A DNA stretch of 6,204 bases, from contig JACRLS010000114.1 in the NCBI GenBank assembly GCA_016235225.1, positions 1-6,204 on the forward strand, in the 5' to 3' direction. A model generated the notes under the pieces. It made no database searches, had not been told where the DNA came from, and saw nothing but the letters and a program-made list of their open reading frames with translations. This DNA is from Nitrospirota bacterium. GTDB lineage: Bacteria > Nitrospirota > Nitrospiria > Nitrospirales > Nitrospiraceae. The first letter of the stretch is position 1. Every line of letters starts with the position of its first letter. This document shows positions 1 to 6,204 of the stretch, one piece after another. The position numbers and the translations under genes are program-made.

Positions 1-1839
1 GACGCCGCGGCGCATGATTCTGATCGCGTTCGCAGCCGCATCGGCCAGGGTCGGGTGCGTGGCCTTGAGCAAGTGCAGCTGCGACAGGTATTCAATGGTC
101 CTCGACATCAGACGGTAGATGTCGCCTTCCGCCATGGTCGTGGTCCGGGCCAGCCCGATCCAAGTCAGGTGCGGGTCGGCCACCCACCGTTCCGGGATTC
201 CCGCCACGTCGGCCCGTAACAGCGGCGGACCTTCGTGGGGTGCGAGGGACTCCGCCAGGCGGCGGACCTGCCAGAGGAGGGAGGTCAGGCCGTTGCTGGC
301 ACGAGGGAAGGCGCCGGGCCGGTCGTCATCGTGCGCGATGCTGGCCATGATGCCGGCGAGAATCTGCGGATCGGCGCCGACGAAGGCCTCCGCCCGAATC
401 AATTCGGTGATCAGCAGGGAGTGATCGATCCGGATGAGCCGCGCCCATTCGCCTTCGGCCGTCAGCCGGCAGGTTGGGGTGAGATAGCCGAACTGCTGCA
501 ACACTTCCGCCCGCCCCTGGAATCGATGCCACAAACCGGTGCGTAGCGCCTGAATCGTTTTTTGTTGTCGATGGATGTCCTGCCGCACCCGCGAGGCTCT
601 CGCGTAATCTTTTTGACAGGCTGATTTTGACGGGCAGGTCGGGCAGGGAAACTCATCGGTCAAGACTGCGCCGAGTTCGCTGCGTTCGGGCTCCTCCTGC
701 GTCAGGATCGGCAAGGGGTTCAGCCGGACGGGGAGGTCCGTGAGCTGAGTGGCCACTTGTTGCAACGATTCCGGCGTGCACCAGGGAAATCGCGGAAATT
801 CCGCGACGGTAAAGGTCTGGTCGTAGATGTGCGTCACAAGGGTCGCCGGGCATTCCGTGATCGCGCCGTCGGGCCGGAGGAGCGTCACCATGGGGTTGCG
901 TTTTCCGCGGCTCCGGTAGTACCGCAGCACCACTCCACGTCCACGGGACAGGCCCACCACCCGTCCCGTCGCGAGAAACTGCATACGGGCGGTGACCTCG
1001 GGCGGCTCGCGTCGAATGGCCTGGACGCGCTGGGACTTCTGCCGCCGGGCCGCGTCGAAGACCTGCCACTGGGTGATCCAGTCGGTGCAGACGCGCGGGC
1101 CGTAGGGGGCCATCTGCGTATGCAGACCGTCGAGCTGGCTCTCCAGCACCTCCGCGCGCCGATTGAGCTGAAACTGCGCAAAACTCTTCGCCAGGATCGC
1201 GTGAATCTGATCGAGCGGATGCGCTTTCAGGAGATTCAGCACCATCGGATAGGACACGACAAACTGGCTGTCCAACCCTTCCGGCTGTCCGGTGAGCCCG
1301 CGCGTGATCACGTTCAGATCGATGTAGGGTGAAGGCGTGACCACGGCAAAGCCGACATAGTCTTTTCCGCGGCGGCCGGCCCGGCCGGACAACTGCTGCA
1401 CCTCGCCGATGGAGAAATCCGTGAAGTCGCGGGTTTTCCGGACGCTGGACTGCGTCAAGACGACGGTCCGGGCCGGAAAATCGACGCCCGCGGCCAGGGT
1501 CGTGGTGGCGAAGACGGCGTCGAGGCAGCCTTGCCGCATCAGTTCTTCAATGGCGATCTTCCACGAGGGCAGATGGCCGGCATGGTGGGCAGCCACGCCC
1601 ACCCGTTGCACCACGGGGATGAGCGGATGCTCGGCCACGCTGGGGTATTGGGTGATCACGTCCTGCAGCACGGCGGCGATCCGCTCCTGCCGGACGGGCG
1701 GCAGCGTCGCGGGACCGTGCTCGAAGGTCTGCATGGCTTCGTCGCAGGCCCGACGAGACGTCAGAAACACAATGGCCGGAGTGAGGGAGCGCGCACGAAG
1801 GGACTGGATCAGATCAACCGGGTGAATCGAAGGGGGCAT
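1..1839 (-). CDS. Ski2/HelY-like DExH helicase lacking the first RecA domain; 3' end beyond window
   Basis: 613 codons are open without a stop to the window edge. Family members are superfamily 2 helicases that unwind RNA or DNA using ATP. Visible in order: the start of RecA2 with motif IV (PAIVFLTSRRACDEA, residues 21-35); HHAGHLPSWK at 85-94; motif V (ATTTLAAGVDFPA, 111-123); motif VI (QLSGRAGRRG, 149-158); a middle region with a Cys cluster CPTCPSKSAC (399-408); and a DSHCT-like C-terminal region (about 434-613, including LWHRFQGRAEVLQQFGYL and a late EGDIYRLMSRTIEYL). The ending APTLADAAAN-like stretch and IRRGV-type tail suggest only a few codons are missing on the left. The first RecA lobe (Walker A, DExH box, SAT motif) is absent: an in-frame TGA lies three codons before this ATG, and glgC occupies the upstream DNA. 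The start is the first ATG, with AAAGGA 10 nt upstream, and it overlaps the glgC end by 26 nt in another frame. As it stands it cannot be a normal ATPase. It is either a truncated remnant or half of a split protein. Confidence 0.85.
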   Translation of the reverse strand, partial: MPPSIHPVDLIQSLRARSLTPAIVFLTSRRACDEAMQTFEHGPATLPPVRQERIAAVLQDVITQYPSVAEHPLIPVVQRVGVAAHHAGHLPSWKIAIEELMRQGCLDAVFATTTLAAGVDFPARTVVLTQSSVRKTRDFTDFSIGEVQQLSGRAGRRGKDYVGFAVVTPSPYIDLNVITRGLTGQPEGLDSQFVVSYPMVLNLLKAHPLDQIHAILAKSFAQFQLNRRAEVLESQLDGLHTQMAPYGPRVCTDWITQWQVFDAARRQKSQRVQAIRREPPEVTARMQFLATGRVVGLSRGRGVVLRYYRSRGKRNPMVTLLRPDGAITECPATLVTHIYDQTFTVAEFPRFPWCTPESLQQVATQLTDLPVRLNPLPILTQEEPERSELGAVLTDEFPCPTCPSKSACQKDYARASRVRQDIHRQQKTIQALRTGLWHRFQGRAEVLQQFGYLTPTCRLTAEGEWARLIRIDHSLLITELIRAEAFVGADPQILAGIMASIAHDDDRPGAFPRASNGLTSLLWQVRRLAESLAPHEGPPLLRADVAGIPERWVADPHLTWIGLARTTTMAEGDIYRLMSRTIEYLSQLHLLKATHPTLADAAANAIRIMRRGV

Positions 1840-3009
1840 GCAACTTCATTCCTTTGGAGATGACCACGAGGCCCGTTTCCGTGACCGTAAAGCGTTTCAT
1901 GTCGGCATCCAGGTCATAGCCGATCTCGGTTTTCGGGGGAATGACCACGTCCTTGTCGATGATCGCCCGCCGAATCTGCGCCCGCTCCCCGATGACCACG
2001 TTTTCCATCACGACTGATTCGCGGACCTCCGCATGATCGTGCACCATCACATTGGGCGAAAGCACGGAGTTCTGCACGCGACCGCCGGAGATGATGCAGC
2101 CCCCGCAGACGATCGAATCGAGCGCGACTCCCATCCGGCCCCCTTCATAGTCCTGGGCGAAGACGAACTTGGCCGGCGGGAACTGGCCCTGATACGTCCG
2201 GATGGGCCAGCTCTGATCGTAGAGATTGAAGAGCGGGTCCACCGCCACAAGATCCATGTTGGCTTCCCAATAGGCGTCCAGGGTGCCGATATCCCGCCAG
2301 TACTTGACGGCCTTCCGGTTCTGGTCCTCGAACTTGAACGCGTAGACCCGGCTCGCATTGATCATGTCCGGGATGATGTTGCGACCGAAGTCGTGCGGAC
2401 TCTCCTGCTTGGCATCCTGCACCAGGAATTCGCGCAACGCGGAGGTTCTGAACAGGTAGATCCCCATCGAGACGAAGGCGTGGGCCGGATCGCTCGGAAG
2501 CGGAAAGGGATTGGCGGGCTTTTCCTCGAAGCGGAGGATCTGGCACTCCTCGTTGACCCCGATGACCCCGAACCGGCTGGCCTCGGAGAGCGGAAACTCG
2601 ATGGCGCCGACGACGGCATCCGCCTGCTTGGACAGCGCGAAATCGTACATCTCCGAATAGTTCATCTTGTAGATATGGTCGCCGGCCAGCACGAGCAAGT
2701 ATTCGGCGCGCTCGTTCTCGACCAGGAAAAAGTTCTGGTAGACGGCGTCGGCCGTGCCCCGATACCAATCTTCGCTGATGCGTTGTTGCGGCGGGATGGA
2801 CGCGATCGACTCGCCGAGCTCCGGATTCAGAATATTCCATCCGACCCGGAGATTTGCCGGAGGCCGGAATTGAGACAGTTGCTCAGCGTAAAGTCGATGA
2901 TCCGGTACTTGCCGCCGAAGGGGACGGCCGGCTTGGCTCGTTGCAGCGTGAGGGGAGACAGGCGCTCCCCCTTGCCGCCGGCGAGGATCATGGCCAGGAC
3001 GTTCTGCAT
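1814..3009 (-). pseudogene. glgC: Glucose-1-phosphate adenylyltransferase (ADP-glucose pyrophosphorylase), frameshifted by a small deletion
   Basis: GlgC makes ADP-glucose from ATP and glucose-1-phosphate, the committed step of bacterial glycogen synthesis in the cytosol. The N-terminal part (ATG at 3009, reading to a TGA at 2827) carries the nucleotide-binding signature AGGKGERLSPLT (residues 10-21) and RAKPAVPFGGKYRIIDF (24-40). The remainder, in a different frame from about 2850 to 1814, has GWNILNPELGE, PPQQRISEDWYRGTADAVYQ, AGDHIYKMNY, FEEKPANPF, SMGIYLFRTSAL, WRDIGTLDAYWEANMDL and a C-terminal left-handed beta-helix region. The frame changes at about 2850-2853. There the segment equivalent to E. 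coli GVITQYQSHTLVQH (recalled from the family) is missing, so a loss of about 43 nt fits both the frame and the gap. Translation from 3009 gives a 60-residue fragment ending in a foreign tail (SGSDGIF). Restored, the protein would be about 410 residues, normal for GlgC. The C-terminus runs about eight residues past the usual KGM end, into the helicase overlap. It is a pseudogene unless the lesion is a sequencing or assembly error. Confidence 0.88.
1850..1855 (-). promoter_or_regulatory. Candidate ribosome binding site for the short helicase ORF
   Basis: On the minus strand AAAGGA lies inside the glgC 3' end, 10 nt before the ATG at 1839. It supports translation starting there, possibly coupled to glgC translation, since the two frames overlap by 26 nt. 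The match could be accidental if the helicase gene is only a remnant. Confidence 0.4.
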
Positions 3010-3018
3010 CGCGGGGGA

Positions 3019-3027
3019 ATTGTAGCA
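3019..3027 (-). promoter_or_regulatory. Possible extended -10 promoter element for glgC
   Basis: The minus strand reads TGCTACAAT, an extended -10 (TGN plus TACAAT, five of six to consensus), ending 9 nt before the glgC ATG at 3009. No recognisable -35 lies 16-18 nt upstream (the sequence there is TCCTAT-like). Transcription from it would begin almost at the ATG, giving a nearly leaderless message. That would fit the lack of any Shine-Dalgarno sequence before glgC. This rests on motif matching only. Confidence 0.35.
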
Positions 3028-3064
3028 GGAAGGAGGGGGGAATAGGAAGGAAAGCCATGAGTCG

Positions 3065-3093
3065 TTGACAGGGTCGCATTGAGTGAGGATACT
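3065..3093 (+). promoter_or_regulatory. Sigma-70-type promoter of the small coiled-coil gene
   Basis: A perfect -35 TTGACA (3065-3070), a 17-nt spacer and the -10 GATACT (3088-3093, four of six to consensus) point rightward. Transcription would start near 3100, leaving a leader of about 60 nt before the ATG at 3162. The element lies in the divergent gap between glgC and the plus-strand genes. Confidence 0.65.
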
Positions 3094-3122
3094 AGGCTCA
3101 CATGGCCCGGGCTTACGCGCTG

Positions 3123-3136
3123 AGCCGGAGCCGGCT
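3123..3136 (+). repeat. Short perfect inverted repeat in the leader
   Basis: AGCCGG and CCGGCT are separated by AG, between the predicted transcription start (about 3100) and the ribosome binding site. A two-base loop is too tight for the full stem, so in RNA only part could pair. It could be a small operator or chance in GC-rich DNA. Confidence 0.3.
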
Positions 3137-3149
3137 GCCACACTTCGAG

Positions 3150-3154
3150 AGGAG
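3150..3154 (+). promoter_or_regulatory. Ribosome binding site deciding the start at 3162
   Basis: AGGAG within a purine run (GAGAGGAGAGAAGA) sits 7 nt before ATG 3162. The in-frame ATG at 3102 has no such site and would lie right at the predicted transcription start, so 3162 is the preferred start. Confidence 0.75.
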
Positions 3155-3161
3155 AGAAGAC

Positions 3162-3461
3162 ATGGCCAAGAAATCGACGACACGGGCGTCCCGCCGTGCG
3201 AAGGCTCCGGGGGCGCGACCAGCCCGAGCGGGCGGACTCAACGATCTCCTCTGGCGGATCGATCGGCTTGAGCGACAGGTCATGCGCCTGTCTGAACTGG
3301 TTCGGGCGCATGCCGAAGATGAAGACCGCCTGGTCAGAATCGTCGCGCAGGATCACGATGCCTTACGGCGCGAGCTGCTCGAAAGGGACGGCGATGGGGG
3401 ACCGGTCCCGGGGCCGTCCCGCTTGAAGTCGGTCCGGGACAAGGTCGGGCTCGTCCGCTGA
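3162..3461 (+). CDS. Small basic coiled-coil protein of unknown function
   Basis: A 99-residue protein that I do not recognise. Residues 1-25 form a Lys/Arg/Ala-rich, probably disordered tail (MAKKSTTRASRRAKAPGARP), reminiscent of nucleic-acid-binding tails. Residues 26-75 are a charged amphipathic helix with regularly spaced Leu/Val/Ile (LNDLLWRIDRLERQVMRLSE, then more), consistent with a coiled coil and self-association. Residues 76-99 are Gly/Pro-rich, then basic (LKSVRDKVGLVR). There is no signal peptide, membrane segment or cysteine, so it is probably cytoplasmic. The start at 3162 follows a strong AGGAG site. The gene has its own good promoter and lies 115 nt before potA on the same strand, so read-through into the transporter genes is possible. 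A role in DNA binding or as a structural adaptor is only a guess from composition. A small regulator of the neighbouring transporter is equally unproven. Confidence 0.75.
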   Translation: MAKKSTTRASRRAKAPGARPARAGGLNDLLWRIDRLERQVMRLSELVRAHAEDEDRLVRIVAQDHDALRRELLERDGDGGPVPGPSRLKSVRDKVGLVR

Positions 3462-3469
3462 ACTAATGA

Positions 3470-3557
3470 GGTGATGTGTGGTGGGTGATGGTGATCAGTC
3501 GGGGGGACAGCACGCCGTCGCCGGGTCCCTCGCGCATCTTGTATTACGTATCACCTC
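3470..3557 (+). repeat. GGTGAT repeat cluster in the gap before potA
   Basis: The 115-nt gap 3462-3576 holds GGTGAT three times directly (3470-3475, 3484-3489, 3490-3495) and once inverted as ATCACC (3550-3555). The first and last copies extend to an 8-nt inverted pair, GAGGTGAT (3468-3475) and ATCACCTC (3550-3557). TGATCA at 3492-3497 is palindromic. This could be a regulator binding cluster or a long-range RNA stem in the potA leader. I see no clear promoter or terminator with a T-run in this gap. Confidence 0.3.
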
Positions 3558-3576
3558 TCACGCGTTCTGACGCACG

Positions 3577-4671
3577 ATGGAGTGGATCGTTGAGCTCACG
3601 GACGTCGTCAAGCGACAGGGCTCCACGCTGGCGGTCAACCACCTCTCTCTCCAGATTCGGCGCGGCGAATTCTTTTCCATCCTAGGGCCCAGCGGATCGG
3701 GCAAGACCACGACGCTCCGGCTCCTCGCCGGGTTTGACGACCCGGATCATGGCGACATCGCGATCGGCGGCCGCTCGATGCGGCAGGTCCCTCCGCAGCG
3801 CCGTCCCGTCAATACCGTCTTTCAGCAATACGCCCTGTTCCCCCACATGACCGTGGCCCAGAATGTGGCCTTCGGACTCGAAATGCGGGACGAGCCCCGG
3901 TCGACGATTCGGCGGCGGGTCCATGAGACCCTCGCGATGGTCAAACTCGCGGGGAAGGACAACCGGTATCCGGCGGGTCTGTCGGGAGGGGAACAACAGC
4001 GAGTCGCTCTGGCCCGCGCGCTCGTCAATCAACCCTCGGTGCTGCTGCTGGATGAGCCGCTCTCCGCGCTGGATCAACAATTGCGGCGGGAGATGCAGAT
4101 GGGACTGAAAGCGATCCAGGAACAGGGGGGGATTACCTTCGGGTGCGTCACGCATCATCAGGAAGACGCGTTGATGCTCTCGGACAGACTGGCGGTCATG
4201 CGCGAGGGCCGGGCCCTGCAGATCGGGACGCCGAAGGAGGTGTACGAGCAGCCCGCCGACGCCTGGATTGCCGACTTCATCGGGTTGTCGAACAGCCTCC
4301 GTGGTTGCCTCGCGGCGGTCAACGGAATGTCCTGCACGGTCCAGGTGCCGGGTCTCGCGGGGGCCGAGCCGATCACGGTGCGTCAGCCGGGACGATGGCA
4401 GGAGGGCGCAGCCGTGATCCTGGTCGTGCGGCCGGAGCGGCTCCGTCTCTCCCGTGAGCGGGCAGTAGGATCGGGGCTGAACCAGGTCCGGGCTCGTGTC
4501 GCGGACGTGCGATATGGCGGGTCCGAGCTACACCATCGTCTCCGGCTGTCTGAGCAGATCGAATGGACCGTCAACGTCATGAATAGTGGCTCGGACCAGA
4601 AGCCCTTTATCATGGGTGAGGAACTGTTCATCGCCTGGGGGGAGCAGGACGCGGTGCTCGTGGCCGGCTGA
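3577..4671 (+). CDS. potA: Polyamine ABC importer, ATP-binding protein
   Basis: This is the cytoplasmic ATPase that powers a spermidine/putrescine-type importer. At 364 residues it is close to the usual PotA size (E. coli about 378). The nucleotide-binding domain shows Walker A GPSGSGKT (37-44), Q-loop VFQQYALFPH (81-90), signature LSGGEQQR (135-142), Walker B VLLLDEP (155-161), D-loop SALD (163-166) and switch His193. The C-terminal part (about 280-364, starting near VVRPERLRL) looks like the TOBE domain of the PotA/MalK group. The segment after the switch His is odd: VTHHQEDAL, where the family almost always has VTHDQEEAL. The ATG at 3577 is the first available start, since an in-frame TGA lies at 3568-3570; it has no obvious Shine-Dalgarno site. 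potB starts 40 nt downstream. The polyamine assignment rests mainly on the PotB/PotC-like permeases that follow. Related importers for other small organic solutes cannot be excluded. Confidence 0.88.
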   Translation: MEWIVELTDVVKRQGSTLAVNHLSLQIRRGEFFSILGPSGSGKTTTLRLLAGFDDPDHGDIAIGGRSMRQVPPQRRPVNTVFQQYALFPHMTVAQNVAFGLEMRDEPRSTIRRRVHETLAMVKLAGKDNRYPAGLSGGEQQRVALARALVNQPSVLLLDEPLSALDQQLRREMQMGLKAIQEQGGITFGCVTHHQEDALMLSDRLAVMREGRALQIGTPKEVYEQPADAWIADFIGLSNSLRGCLAAVNGMSCTVQVPGLAGAEPITVRQPGRWQEGAAVILVVRPERLRLSRERAVGSGLNQVRARVADVRYGGSELHHRLRLSEQIEWTVNVMNSGSDQKPFIMGEELFIAWGEQDAVLVAG

Positions 4672-4711
4672 TGGCACCGTCCGCTCCTCGTCATTCATAG
4701 CGGATCCTCTC

Positions 4712-5620
4712 ATGCGTCGTCTCTCTGCCTGGTTACTGGCTCCCGCCTGTCTGTGGACGCTGGCTTGTTTTCTCTTGCCGATGGGGCTGATGCTGGCGGT
4801 CAGCTTCGCCTCGCGCGGGCCGTACGGCGGTGTCGAGTGGACCTTCACGTTGGGCAACTACACGGAACTGCTGGATCCGCTCTACTGGCGGATCTACGGG
4901 CGCTCGCTGCTCCTGGCCGGCGCCACCACGGCGCTCTGTGCCCTGCTCGGGTTCCCGTTGGCCTATGCCATCGCGGCGTCGCCGCCCCCGCAACAGCGCC
5001 TCTGGCTGTTCCTGCTGCTGATCCCGTTTTGGACGAACTTTCTCGTCCGCACCTATGCCTGGATGTTTATCCTCCGCACGGACGGCATCCTGGGTTCCAT
5101 GCTGACCATGCTGGGTCTGAGTCCAACGGCCTTCGAGGTGCTGTACTCCGATACCGCGGTGCTCATCGGGTTGGTCTACGGCTACCTGCCGTTCATGGTG
5201 CTGCCGTTGTACGTTGCGCTGGAGCGAATGGATCCCGCATGGTTGGAAGCGGGGTACGACCTCTACGCCTCGGACTGGGCCGTCTTCCGGCGGATCGTCG
5301 TCCCCTCGGCCCGGCCGGGACTCATTGCAGGCAGTGTCCTGGTCTTCATCCCGTCGCTCGGCGCCTATATCACGCCCGATCTGCTGGGAGGGGCTCGCTC
5401 CATGATGCTGGGCAATCTGATTCAGCACGAGTACCTGGTCATTCGCGACTGGCCGCTCGGGTCCGCCGCTTCGCTGGTGCTGATGGCCGGGGTGCTCGTC
5501 GGGGCGGCGATCCTCTTCAGAAACGAATCGCAACTGAGCGGCGCGCGTCAGCGCGACGAGGCGGCCTCGCCGCCGGCGTCACCCGATGTGACGGGCCAGA
5601 CTGAGCGGGGCGCGGCATGA
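4712..5620 (+). CDS. potB: Polyamine ABC importer, permease PotB
   Basis: An inner-membrane permease subunit of 302 residues. About six hydrophobic segments are visible (near 7-32, 64-88, 97-121, 145-168, 204-222 and 251-269). PotB-like phrases include IPFWTNFLVRTYAWMFIL (104-121) and IPSLGAYITPDLLGG (213-227). The EAA loop that docks onto the ATPase is at 179-203 (EAGYDLYASDWAVFRRIVVP and on to RPG), with EAG in place of the common EAA. The start at 4712 puts the first membrane helix immediately after MRR. A frame extension back to 4586 only overlaps the potA TOBE region and adds no family sequence. The ribosome site is weak (GGAT, 4702-4705). The last 32 residues form an Ala/Pro-rich hydrophilic tail that makes the protein somewhat longer than E. 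coli PotB (about 275). The stop overlaps the potC start as ATGA. Confidence 0.9.
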   Translation: MRRLSAWLLAPACLWTLACFLLPMGLMLAVSFASRGPYGGVEWTFTLGNYTELLDPLYWRIYGRSLLLAGATTALCALLGFPLAYAIAASPPPQQRLWLFLLLIPFWTNFLVRTYAWMFILRTDGILGSMLTMLGLSPTAFEVLYSDTAVLIGLVYGYLPFMVLPLYVALERMDPAWLEAGYDLYASDWAVFRRIVVPSARPGLIAGSVLVFIPSLGAYITPDLLGGARSMMLGNLIQHEYLVIRDWPLGSAASLVLMAGVLVGAAILFRNESQLSGARQRDEAASPPASPDVTGQTERGAA

Positions 5621-6204
5621 GGCTTCAACGACCGGTTTGGGTCTTGTGTCTGAGCACGGCGCTGTTGCTCTTTCTCTATGCGCCGGTCATGATCCTGATC
5701 CTCTTTTCCTTCAACGATTCCCGGTTCGCCGGAGTGTGGGTCGGGGGAACGCTGGAGTGGTATCGGAAGCTGGTCAGCGATGTCGCCCTGCACCAGGCGC
5801 TCTCGAACAGCCTCGCGATTGCCGGGGTCTCCACGCTGGGAGCTACCCTGCTCGGCCTCGGCGCGGCGGTCGGCTTGGAACGCCGTCGGTTTCAGGGCCA
5901 GGCCCTCGTGGAATCCGTGCTCATACTGCTCCTCGTTGTGCCGGAGGTGATGCTGGGCGTGGCGCTCTTGTTGTGGTTCGTCCTGCTGAAAGTTCCACTG
6001 GGACTCCTGACCGTCACGATCGCGCACACGGCCTTCAATCTGCCCCTGGTCACGATGATGATCCGGGCCCGGCTGCAGCGGCTCGATGGCGGCCTCGAAG
6101 ATGCGGCAAGGGACCTGGGCGCCACGCCGTGGGCGGCGTTTCGACGCATCACCTTGCCCTTGCTGAGTCCGGCCATCCTCGGCGCGGCTCTCATGGCCTT
6201 TACC
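5617..6204 (+). CDS. potC: Polyamine ABC importer, permease PotC; 3' end beyond window
   Basis: The first 196 residues of the second inner-membrane permease, which pairs with PotB to form the translocation pore. The N-terminal helix YAPVMILILFSFNDSRF (21-37) matches the PotC pattern (E. coli has YIPIIILIVNSFNSSRF, recalled). Further membrane segments are near 63-87, 98-124 and 126-149. The EAA loop EDAARDLGATPWAAFRRITL (161-180) followed by PLLSP matches the family well. Typical length is about 260 residues, so roughly a quarter is missing to the right. The ATG overlaps the potB stop in ATGA, with a GAGCGGGG run just upstream, so translation is probably coupled. The substrate-binding protein PotD would be expected next but is not in view. 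Confidence 0.9.
   Translation, partial: MRLQRPVWVLCLSTALLLFLYAPVMILILFSFNDSRFAGVWVGGTLEWYRKLVSDVALHQALSNSLAIAGVSTLGATLLGLGAAVGLERRRFQGQALVESVLILLLVVPEVMLGVALLLWFVLLKVPLGLLTVTIAHTAFNLPLVTMMIRARLQRLDGGLEDAARDLGATPWAAFRRITLPLLSPAILGAALMAFT

Noticed and set aside
757..1332. Plus-strand ORF of 191 codons
   Set aside because: It lies opposite the helicase, whose conserved motifs fix the coding strand.
2827..2870. Programmed ribosomal frameshift in glgC
   Set aside because: No slippery sequence is evident, and about 14 conserved residues are missing at the join, which a frameshift would not explain; a deletion does.
2033..3025. Long plus-strand ORF of 330 codons opposite glgC
   Set aside because: It is the antisense shadow of glgC in GC-rich DNA; its translation has no recognisable domain, while the minus strand is unmistakably GlgC.
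3102..3161. Upstream ATG extending the small coiled-coil gene by 20 codons
   Set aside because: It has no ribosome site and lies at the predicted transcription start; ATG 3162 has a strong AGGAG site.
3462..3576. Rho-independent terminator after the small gene
   Set aside because: No compact GC stem followed by a T-run is present; the only pairing seen is the distant GAGGTGAT/ATCACCTC pair.
3476..3685. GTG-started ORF of 69 codons between the small gene and potA
   Set aside because: More than half overlaps potA out of frame, the GAGGTG upstream is too close to act as a ribosome site, and the product is low-complexity Ser/Arg.
4586..4711. 42-codon N-terminal extension of potB
   Set aside because: It overlaps potA in another frame and adds no family-like sequence; the membrane helix begins right after ATG 4712.
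4733..5533. Minus-strand ORF of 266 codons
   Set aside because: It is the antisense shadow of potB and is full of low-complexity Arg/Gln/Glu, typical of reversed membrane-protein genes.

Overview
This window is a GC-rich bacterial chromosome segment. It holds two gene blocks that diverge from a short intergenic region near 3010-3101. The lineage cannot be fixed from the sequence. The GlgC and helicase wording feels closest to Nitrospirota or neighbouring phyla, but that is only an impression. There are no RNA genes, CRISPR arrays, insertion sequences or phage genes, and no stretch over 300 bases lacks a gene.

Left block, minus strand (about 3009 down to 1): glgC, encoding ADP-glucose pyrophosphorylase of glycogen synthesis, is followed by a Ski2/HelY-type helicase gene that runs off the left edge, probably within a few codons of its end. 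Both genes look damaged. In glgC the conserved N-terminal 52 residues are in one frame and the rest is in another. About 14 family-conserved residues are missing at the join, which fits a deletion of roughly 43 nt. The helicase reading frame opens only at the second RecA domain. The first RecA domain, with its Walker A and DExH motifs, is absent because glgC sits where it should be. The two frames overlap by 26 nt.

Centre: a plus-strand promoter with a perfect TTGACA, a 17-nt spacer and GATACT, followed by a good ribosome binding site, drives a 99-codon gene for a small basic coiled-coil protein that I do not recognise. A 115-nt gap follows, with three GGTGAT copies and one inverted copy.

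Right block, plus strand (3577 to the right edge): potA, potB and potC encode the ATPase and two permeases of a polyamine-type (spermidine/putrescine) ABC importer. potB and potC overlap by ATGA, as expected for one operon. potC is cut by the window edge. The substrate-binding protein (potD) would be expected beyond it. In PotA the residue after the switch histidine is His instead of the usual Asp.

I see no convincing new multi-gene system. The items most worth checking are the helicase without an ATPase lobe, the broken glgC, and the unknown coiled-coil gene with its strong promoter.
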